Shown in pieces: positions 57,219-64,000 of a stretch of 64,000 nucleotides of DNA. The stretch comes from Micavibrio_B sp964399985. GTDB taxonomy: Bacteria > Pseudomonadota > Alphaproteobacteria > Micavibrionales > Micavibrionaceae. The notes under the pieces were generated by a model that saw only the letters and a program-made list of their open reading frames with translations, did not search any database and had not been told where the DNA came from. The stretch covers positions 496,001 through 560,000 of the forward strand of contig CAYNRY010000001.1 in assembly GCA_964399985.1 (NCBI GenBank). Direction: 5' to 3'. The position numbers were made by a program, and so were the translations under genes. Position 1 is the first letter of the stretch. Every line of letters begins with the position of its first letter.

Positions 57219-60200
57219 ATGAAGCAATCTGTCATTCACGAATGGTTATTTAAAAACGGTAAAATTTTACTCGTGATTCCTTTCTTTGTTTTCTTCGCCT
57301 TGTCGTGCTTGACATTAAGCACATGGTATAAATTAAAAATGAATACTGATCGCGATATGAGAGCGCTCTTAAAGGCGCAAGGCGAGGCTGTATCCGACGT
57401 TACACATGAATATCTCGATCAATTGTTTCAGACTCTCAACCGAATGGATCGCCAGATCGAACTGTCGAATGGCTCCGGTTATATATATTGGAAGAGCGAT
57501 GCGACGTCTTTCCTTTATGATTATCCAATTTTAAGGAATATTTTTATAGCGGACAAAAATTCTAAAGTCACATGGCTTGAAACAAATCATGGAAAAACAG
57601 TTCCGCATGGATTTGACATGGCTTTCGAGTCGGCACGAAGATCCGTGATTGAAAAAGCCAGAAAATCCGGCCATCCGCAATTGACCCCGGTTATAGATTT
57701 CGTCAATGGGGGGAAAGGTTATATTTATTTCAGTCCGATTGTCACACAGCAAGGTTATGAAGGAATCTTAGGTGTATCTCTCGATGTCAATGACCTGTTT
57801 AACGACATATTCAAAAACGCGGATTTTTTAAATCATTTCTGGATTTCAATAAGAGAAAACGGAGCGGAAATATATTCTAATGGAGGCCCTTATGATAGTA
57901 ACCTGTCATATCAAGCTGATATAGCTGTATTCGACAAACATTGGATGCTTTCAATCAAGCCTAAAGAAAATTTACTCAAAAGTAAAAATGACGAGTTTGA
58001 TAAAATATTCCTGTTTTCTGGAATAGTTATAACCATTTTAGTTACAATAATTTCTTATTTAATCGTAGAATTTATGCGCCGGGCAAAAACCGTGCGTTAT
58101 TCAAGAGACCAGTTGAATTATTTTATTAAACATACGCCGGCTGCTATCGCCGTATGTGATAATAGCTTTAATTACATGATGGTAAGTGATCGATGGCGAA
58201 CTGATTTCAATCTTATCAATTTCGAAATAATTGGAAAAAATCATCTCGAAATATTCCCTTTGATACCGCTCAGATGGAAAAAAATACTTCTGGAGTGTAT
58301 TGAAAAAGGAATTAAATCGACAGGTGAGGATGTCGTCAAACATCAGGATAAATTGATCTGGCTTCACTGGGATATCATTCCTTGGTATTTGGCGGATGGT
58401 ACGGCGGGCGGAATTGTTATGTATGCGGATGACATTACAAAAAGGAAGGAGTCCGAAAGCGACCTTAAAAAAGCACGCGAGGATGCGGAGAAAGCGAATG
58501 AAGCTAAAAGTGAATTTCTTGCCAATATGAGTCATGAAATTCGGACACCAATGAATGGTATCATGGGCATGAGCCATTTATTGCTCAACACCGATCTGGA
58601 ATTAAGACAGCGTCATTATGTTGAAACAATTGGCCATTCGGCAGAATCTCTGATGCAGATTATCAACGATATTCTTGATTTCTCAAAAATCGAAGCAGGT
58701 AAAATGGAATTTGAGCAGATTCCATTCGATTTTCAAATTTTATGTGAGGAAGTAGGCGAAATTATTGCCATTAAAAGTCAGGAAAAAAAGATCGAGTTTT
58801 TCCTGCGCTTCAGGCCAGACTGCCCTTACCATTTAATCGGGGATCCGGGTAGGATTCGGCAAGTGCTTTTGAATTTATGTGGTAATGCGATAAAGTTCAC
58901 TGATAGAGGTCATGTTCTTCTTGAAATCGAGAAAGAATATTGCGAAAAAAATATCTGCAGAATAAAAATAAAAGTAGAAGATACTGGAATTGGCATTTCA
59001 TATAACCAAAAAAAGAATATTTTTAGAAAATTCGATCAGGCGGATAATTCAATGGCGCGCAGATATGGCGGCACGGGATTAGGGCTGGCTATCACTAAGC
59101 AATTGGTTGAAAAAATGGGTGGTGAAATTTCATTTGAAAGTGAAGAAGGTCATGGAAGTACTTTTACCTGCAGCCTTCCTTTTGATCTTGCTCCAAGTGA
59201 GAGCCGGAATACCAATGAGATTGCCGATAACGCGGATCTGAAAGGTACAAAAGTTCTGATTTTAGATGATCATGTGATTTCATGTGAGATCATCAAAGAT
59301 ATACTGGCAAAGCATGAAATGGAAACCGTCGTCTCGACCAGCCCGGAGCAGGCGATATCTCTTTTAGTCGGGGCTTTTGAAAGTAGGCCATTCGATTTTA
59401 TCATTCTTGATTATATCATGCCCGTTATGAATGGTGTGGAAGTAGCTCAAAAAATAAAATCGATCCCGGAACTCAAAAATTTGCAAATCATCCTTGGAAC
59501 GTCGCAACCGACCAGGAGCGACGCGGAAGCGATCAGTGACGCTGGTATCAAAGGATATTTGGTCAAGCCTGTACGCGCTTCGGAACTCATTTCAATCATT
59601 CGTATTTTGAAGGATTTGAGGGAAAATAATAAGCAGTCCGAAATGATCACTAAATATTCTATACGCGACAACTTATCGGGGCCGAAATCAGTCGAGCGTC
59701 TTTATTATAAAGATGCAGTTGTTCTTCTGGCGGAAGATAATCCGGTTAATCAGGAAGTGATGATGGCCATGTTAAAAGATTACGGTATCTCAACGATTAT
59801 TGCCGAGAATGGATATGAAGCGGTTACCCGTGTCAGGCAGCGGAAATTCGATCTTGTGTTCATGGATTGTCAAATGCCGGAAATGGATGGTTTTGTCGCC
59901 ACGCGGATTATTCGTAAAAGCGGATACACGCCGGAAGAAGTTATCATCGTCGCTCTAACCGCCAATGCAATGAAAGGGGATCGGGAGAAATGCCTTGCCT
60001 GTGGGATGAATGATTATGTTGCCAAGCCTGTTATAGAAGAAAATGTAAAGCAAGTTCTTCAAAAATGGCTGCCCGAGGAAAAGCGCTCTGTTGCTCCATC
60101 GAAAAATCAAAATATTGAACAGGATATCGGGATGAATATTGATGCAAGTTCTATTAATAAGGAAAAATTGGAAAGTTTACAAAAAGCCACAAAAAACAAA

Positions 60201-60482
60201 TTCCCTCTAATTCTGCAAACTTTCATAGCTAGCGCAGACAGGTTAATTCTGCAGCTTGGTGAGGCTATTCAGCAGAGGAATGTGGATGCTGTGCGTGAAT
60301 ATGCTCATTCTCTTAAATCCGCAGGACAATTAGGCGCTGATATCATGTATGGCCTTGCTAAGAAAATAGAAGAGGATGCCATAGCGGGAGATATTTCCCG
60401 CTCTGATGTATTTTTAGAGGAGATTAAAATTGAATATAAAAATGTTAAATCCGAAATTCAGAGTATTCTGATTAATTCCTGA
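57219..60482 (+). CDS. BarA-like hybrid sensor histidine kinase
   Basis: 1087 residues from the ATG at 57219. Order: membrane segment (about 18-38), Cache-type sensor domain outside the inner membrane (about 45-260), second membrane segment (265-285), PAS domain (about 305-410), HisKA with H in [14 protein letters not shown] (438), HATPase_c (NAIKFT near 555, GGTGLGLAI near 618), receiver 1 (Asp in ILDYIMP, about 730), receiver 2 (Asp in FMDCQMP, about 882) and a C-terminal Hpt domain with His in YAHSLKSAG (about 1028). A full phosphorelay in one chain. No response regulator gene is adjacent. Its stop is one base from the stop of the opposing adaptor gene. Confidence 0.92.
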   Translation: MKQSVIHEWLFKNGKILLVIPFFVFFALSCLTLSTWYKLKMNTDRDMRALLKAQGEAVSDVTHEYLDQLFQTLNRMDRQIELSNGSGYIYWKSDATSFLYDYPILRNIFIADKNSKVTWLETNHGKTVPHGFDMAFESARRSVIEKARKSGHPQLTPVIDFVNGGKGYIYFSPIVTQQGYEGILGVSLDVNDLFNDIFKNADFLNHFWISIRENGAEIYSNGGPYDSNLSYQADIAVFDKHWMLSIKPKENLLKSKNDEFDKIFLFSGIVITILVTIISYLIVEFMRRAKTVRYSRDQLNYFIKHTPAAIAVCDNSFNYMMVSDRWRTDFNLINFEIIGKNHLEIFPLIPLRWKKILLECIEKGIKSTGEDVVKHQDKLIWLHWDIIPWYLADGTAGGIVMYADDITKRKESESDLKKAREDAEKANEAKSEFLANMSHEIRTPMNGIMGMSHLLLNTDLELRQRHYVETIGHSAESLMQIINDILDFSKIEAGKMEFEQIPFDFQILCEEVGEIIAIKSQEKKIEFFLRFRPDCPYHLIGDPGRIRQVLLNLCGNAIKFTDRGHVLLEIEKEYCEKNICRIKIKVEDTGIGISYNQKKNIFRKFDQADNSMARRYGGTGLGLAITKQLVEKMGGEISFESEEGHGSTFTCSLPFDLAPSESRNTNEIADNADLKGTKVLILDDHVISCEIIKDILAKHEMETVVSTSPEQAISLLVGAFESRPFDFIILDYIMPVMNGVEVAQKIKSIPELKNLQIILGTSQPTRSDAEAISDAGIKGYLVKPVRASELISIIRILKDLRENNKQSEMITKYSIRDNLSGPKSVERLYYKDAVVLLAEDNPVNQEVMMAMLKDYGISTIIAENGYEAVTRVRQRKFDLVFMDCQMPEMDGFVATRIIRKSGYTPEEVIIVALTANAMKGDREKCLACGMNDYVAKPVIEENVKQVLQKWLPEEKRSVAPSKNQNIEQDIGMNIDASSINKEKLESLQKATKNKFPLILQTFIASADRLILQLGEAIQQRNVDAVREYAHSLKSAGQLGADIMYGLAKKIEEDAIAGDISRSDVFLEEIKIEYKNVKSEIQSILINS

Positions 60483-60483
60483 T

Positions 60484-61806
60484 TTATCTTTCACGGAAAG
60501 CAGTCTGCATCGCGGCATTTACGGGGCGCAGTAAATATTCGATGATTGTCTTCTCGCCTGTAATAATATCCGCCTGAACAACCATGCCAGGCAATATCTT
60601 ATTTTTTTTAGTATTAGGGCCGATATAGTTCTTTTCCAGTTTTATTTTGGCTTTATAGAACGATTCTCCTTTTTCATTCTGGAAGGTTGAGGCTGAAATA
60701 CTTTTTAGATGTCCTGGAATTGTTCCATATTTAGAAAAATCAAAAGCTGTTACCTTTACTTTTACGGCTTGGCCTTCTTGCACATTGCCAATATCGCTAG
60801 GCTGGATGAGCGCTTCGACTATCATTTCTTTATTCATTGGCACGATCTCAAGAAGAATCTTACCTTGTTCTATTATCGAGCCTATTGTATGGACAGTCAG
60901 TCCTTTTACGATGCCGCTAACTGGAGCTGTAACGGTAGTTCTGGCAGAGACATCTTCAAGCTTTACTATGCTTTTATTGATCTCGGCCAATTCGGCTTCG
61001 ATTTCGCCTAGTTTGGTCATAGCATCCTGACTAAGATCGGCGTTCAGCGATTCCAGACGGTTCCTATACTCTCTAATTGCCGCCATCGTCTGCTTTTCCT
61101 GACTTTCGGATGCGGTGATATCGCCTTTCAGAAGATTAACCTGACGTTCGCTCGACATGACGGCTACTTTTGAAACGGAACCTTTTTTAGAAAGCGTTTT
61201 ATTAATCGCAAATTCTTCGCTGGCTAGCTCAAGATTACGCTTGATTGAGCTTCTGGCGGATAAAATTCCCTGAAGTTCATTTTCTTTCTGGGCGATCTGG
61301 TCACGCAAGACTTCCTGCTGGCCGTACCTTGATGCTTCCATGCTTTCCAGGATGATCATTTCTTCCGGTGTGAGGGCCGAAGCGTCGAATTCACCGCTGG
61401 CAAATTTCTTCAAGCGCATTGATTGCTGTTGAAGGGAGCTTTGGCGAGATTCCATCTGCCCGAAATCGGCATTCGCATTCGTATTATCAAATTTAATTAG
61501 GGCTTGGCCTTTTTCAACATATTGACCATCTTCAACGAGGATCTCCTTAATAATGCCGCCTTCAAGATGTTGTACGGTTTGGACATAGCCGTTCGGAATG
61601 ATCTGGCCGCTAGCAGAAGCGATTTCCTGAACGGATGCAAATGACGCCCAGGTTAGAAAAACGAAAAGCAAAATACCAATGATATTGGCGCCTGTATATA
61701 ATACGCCTGGCACAGGGGATTCCTCCATTGCAACGGATTGAGTGACGGCGGCAGGGACTTTGTATTTCATTGTAAGCAGAGCTGAATTCGCGGTGTTGGT
61801 AGTCAT
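60484..61806 (-). CDS. Type I secretion HlyD-family adaptor
   Basis: 440 residues. Single membrane anchor (about 36-57) at the N-terminus, lipoyl halves (QHLEGGIIKEILVEDGQYV and TAPVSGIVKGLTVHTIG) separated by a long coiled coil (about 110-275), and the C-terminal family motif PGMVVQADIITGEKTI. This is the HlyD/PrtE type, which links an ABC exporter to an outer membrane channel for protein secretion. Overlaps the ABC gene by 4 bp. Confidence 0.92.
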   Translation of the reverse strand: MTTNTANSALLTMKYKVPAAVTQSVAMEESPVPGVLYTGANIIGILLFVFLTWASFASVQEIASASGQIIPNGYVQTVQHLEGGIIKEILVEDGQYVEKGQALIKFDNTNANADFGQMESRQSSLQQQSMRLKKFASGEFDASALTPEEMIILESMEASRYGQQEVLRDQIAQKENELQGILSARSSIKRNLELASEEFAINKTLSKKGSVSKVAVMSSERQVNLLKGDITASESQEKQTMAAIREYRNRLESLNADLSQDAMTKLGEIEAELAEINKSIVKLEDVSARTTVTAPVSGIVKGLTVHTIGSIIEQGKILLEIVPMNKEMIVEALIQPSDIGNVQEGQAVKVKVTAFDFSKYGTIPGHLKSISASTFQNEKGESFYKAKIKLEKNYIGPNTKKNKILPGMVVQADIITGEKTIIEYLLRPVNAAMQTAFRER

Positions 61807-63827
61807 GCTTTTTTTCCTTTCAGCACATTTAAAACTTGTATCGGCGGACCTGCATGTGTCAGTTCGCCTTTATTCATAAACAACAATTGATCGGCAAGGC
61901 GCATATGATCTTCACGATGAGTTGCCATGATGACAGTGGATTTGCCGCGTAATTGATTAATCTTTCTTTCAAAGGCAAGATCGTTTTCCTTCCCAAGAGA
62001 ATAGGATGCCTCATCAAAAAGACAGATCTGGGATTTGCGCAGATAGGCACGGGCGAGATTTAGTTTTTGGCGTAGACTGTCAGTTATATTGTTGTTTTCT
62101 GGATTTATGCATGTATTCAGTCTTTCCGGCAGAAGATCTAATTCACCCAAAGCGTATGCGTCAGATAAAGCTTCTTCCATATCAGCATCGCTGGCTGCTG
62201 GATTGGAGAATAATAAATTTGCTTTGATTGTATCCGGAAAGAAATCGGCGTGCTGTGGAATATAAGAAATGCTTTGGCGAAGCAGGAGCGGATCGAATTG
62301 TCTTATATCTATATTATCAATTCGTACGCTTCCTGCCTGTGGCTGGTAAAGACCAAGGATGAGCTTCAATGCCGTGGATTTTCCTGATCCGTTATTTCCT
62401 TTAATGGCAACGATCTGTCCCGGCTTTACATCAAGGCTTACGCCAAGGAGTGCCGGTTCCGCTTCAGGATTATATTTCAGGCTAACGCGGTGAAAACTGA
62501 CGCCGCCTTTGACTAATGCGGGCATGCGTATGGATTGTCTAGTGGGATTATATTCGGGCGGGACAGAAAGAAGTTTTTCAACCTGTTTCGTGCTTGAGAA
62601 TAATTGTTGCAGCTTGGTAAAGGAGGCGCAACAAATCTGGAGTGGGGCGATTATCCTCCACATCAGCATCATCGTAGCAATTAATGTACCGGTGCTTATA
62701 TCTTGGTTGATCGCCATAACAACACCGAAAGCTAGTGTTGCGCAGGCACCCATAATCATTAAACCATAAGACGCCGTCTCCAAGGTCTGGGCCAGAAAAG
62801 CTGATTGAAAACTGGCGAAAGATGCCTGATTTGATAAGGATCTATATCGGGAATTCCAGATTTCGTCGAGCCCGGCCAAGCGCAGCTCTCGTAATTTTGT
62901 AATCGTTTCAAGGATAAATTCCTGTCTTTTAGTGACATTGATGGCCGATAGACGAGAGCGTGATTTAAGCCTTGGTGCAATGACGACAAGAAGACCTATG
63001 TAGCATGCAATAAGGACGATCGGCACAAGTGCCAGCCAGCCAGCAATTACTATAAAAATGGCGAGATAAATCAAGGTTAACGGTAATTCAAAAAACAATG
63101 CTGCCAAAGGACTGGTAAAAAACTCGCGTACCGACTCGAAGTCTTTGAGTCTGGCGATTTGCGAAGAAGTCGACGCGCGTTCTGTATAAATCGGCGGAAG
63201 AAAGAGAAGACGTTCAAAGACAGTGCAGCTTACATAGTGATCGATCCGGCCACCAAAAAATGCCATTTTTAGATTTCTTTTGTGACGCAACCATATTTCC
63301 GCGGTTAGAGCCGCAACTACACCGGCAAAAATGACCCATATGCCCATACTGGAGCCTGAGGCGATGATGTGATCATACACGATCCTGTTGTAAAGTATTG
63401 GTGCTAGCGATATCGTGCCAATAATAAGGCTTATAAGAAGTATTTCTTTGAGCAAAGGAGAGAACCTGTGTATTTCATTGCGTATAACGGATGTAAAGAC
63501 CGAATGAGTTTGCTCGACTCTTTTGAAGGAAATAAAAGTCAGTTTTTCATTTGCAATAAAATCCAGATCATTTTGATCGCTAAGAAGAATATATTGATCT
63601 TTTTTTAGATGAAGAGCCGGGAAATCGGATTTATTTAGATTTTCCGGCTTACAATTTCTTTTAATTATCTTGTATCCGAAGCGGCGCATGCATGCCTGAA
63701 ACTGTTCAAGATCCATGGAATCTATTGAATCCGGCATCGCTTCGCTGAATTCGCGAGGTGTGCCATGCCAATCCAGAATTTGGAGAACTTTGTCGATAGC
63801 CTGACTGTAATCATTCGAATATTTCAT
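61803..63827 (-). CDS. Type I secretion ABC exporter with degenerate ATPase site
   Basis: 674 residues. N-terminal C39-peptidase-like domain without the catalytic Cys (about 1-120), six membrane segments (about 145-430), and an ATPase domain: Walker A KGNNGSGKST near 479, Walker B CLFDEAS near 599, H-loop ATHREDH near 636. The ABC signature LSGGQ is replaced by a divergent ITDSLRQK. It pairs with the upstream ABC gene through a 4-bp overlap, so the transporter is probably a heterodimer. Confidence 0.88.
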   Translation of the reverse strand: MKYSNDYSQAIDKVLQILDWHGTPREFSEAMPDSIDSMDLEQFQACMRRFGYKIIKRNCKPENLNKSDFPALHLKKDQYILLSDQNDLDFIANEKLTFISFKRVEQTHSVFTSVIRNEIHRFSPLLKEILLISLIIGTISLAPILYNRIVYDHIIASGSSMGIWVIFAGVVAALTAEIWLRHKRNLKMAFFGGRIDHYVSCTVFERLLFLPPIYTERASTSSQIARLKDFESVREFFTSPLAALFFELPLTLIYLAIFIVIAGWLALVPIVLIACYIGLLVVIAPRLKSRSRLSAINVTKRQEFILETITKLRELRLAGLDEIWNSRYRSLSNQASFASFQSAFLAQTLETASYGLMIMGACATLAFGVVMAINQDISTGTLIATMMLMWRIIAPLQICCASFTKLQQLFSSTKQVEKLLSVPPEYNPTRQSIRMPALVKGGVSFHRVSLKYNPEAEPALLGVSLDVKPGQIVAIKGNNGSGKSTALKLILGLYQPQAGSVRIDNIDIRQFDPLLLRQSISYIPQHADFFPDTIKANLLFSNPAASDADMEEALSDAYALGELDLLPERLNTCINPENNNITDSLRQKLNLARAYLRKSQICLFDEASYSLGKENDLAFERKINQLRGKSTVIMATHREDHMRLADQLLFMNKGELTHAGPPIQVLNVLKGKKA

Positions 63828-64000
63828 ATATTCCCCTGCTGTAAATGAGAAAGAATGGCAAGATTATGAGTTCCGGATGGATCGGTTGTTGTTAGGGTTC
63901 CTTGTTCAAGATGAAAGAAAACGTCGGCAAAGCTTAAAAGATTCTGATCTTGCGTAATAAGGATAATCGTAGTCTTGCCTTTCAGGCGCCCGATAAGGCG
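63824..64000 (-). CDS. C-terminal end of a second ABC exporter subunit (cut by right edge)
   Basis: 59 codons, including the stop, in frame to the edge. The sequence LIGRLKGKTTIILITQDQNLL is the end of an ABC ATPase; the H-loop position, normally ITH, is here ITQ. It ends in an ATGA overlap with the next ABC gene. The partner of the exporter above, upstream in the same operon. Confidence 0.75.
   Translation of the reverse strand, partial: RLIGRLKGKTTIILITQDQNLLSFADVFFHLEQGTLTTTDPSGTHNLAILSHLQQGNI

Overview
The window is a chromosomal segment of an alphaproteobacterium. Three lines of evidence support this: protein signatures (EcfG-like sigma factor, RcnB-type and TrmFO proteins, Ku/LigD), LexA sites of the alphaproteobacterial type GTTC-N7-GTTC, and stress promoters of the type GGAAC-N16-CGTT. 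Several genes recall Micavibrio-like or other little-studied lineages, but I cannot fix the genus from sequence alone. Most of it is ordinary housekeeping DNA, with AT-richer accessory patches near 3.1-4.1 kb, 12.4-13.7 kb and 36.4-43.4 kb.

Layout: 0-4.1 kb holds the end of an unknown gene, a reverse-transsulfuration operon (cystathionine beta-synthase and gamma-lyase) and a pentein-fold hydrolase. 4.1-12.3 kb holds uvrA with a zinc peptidase gene, a cyclotransferase-like gene, ssb and gyrA. 12.4-22.4 kb is a stress zone: a DUF5343 gene, an EcfG-like ECF sigma factor, an SOS-controlled 86-residue gene, several very small hydrophilic genes, two rRNA/tRNA methyltransferases, coaD, tRNA-Lys with a decayed partial copy, Ku-LigD end joining and a CsbD gene. 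22.5-38.4 kb holds a KefC-type antiporter with its flavoprotein partner, recG, sdhE, mfd, an AmgK-like kinase, two surface-polysaccharide membrane proteins, an aspartate aminotransferase, a pilin-like protein and a patatin. 38.4-43.4 kb holds a candidate small RNA and four helical-repeat proteins of unknown role. 43.5-48.5 kb holds trmFO, two glutamine-amidotransferase-like proteins, a GNAT gene and dinB with two tiny SOS membrane peptides. 48.6-54.5 kb is a MacA-MacB-TolC efflux operon and two RcnB-like genes. 54.5-57.1 kb is an SOS-controlled radical SAM/UdgX repair pair. 57.2-64 kb is a large hybrid histidine kinase and a type I secretion operon that runs off the right edge.

Two regulons can be read directly from the DNA. 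The SOS regulon is marked by GTTC-N7-GTTC boxes before uvrA, the 86-residue gene, the dinB region (two boxes) and the radical SAM/UdgX operon. The boxes at dinB sit between two divergent promoters. One drives a 29-residue membrane peptide, the other a 40-residue membrane peptide followed after one base by dinB. Both peptides look like SOS division inhibitors of the SidA kind and are the best candidates here for an undescribed system. The general stress regulon is marked by three exact GGAAC-N16-CGTTGG promoters before small hydrophilic genes and CsbD, all within 9 kb of the EcfG-like sigma factor gene. A weaker match lies directly before Ku.
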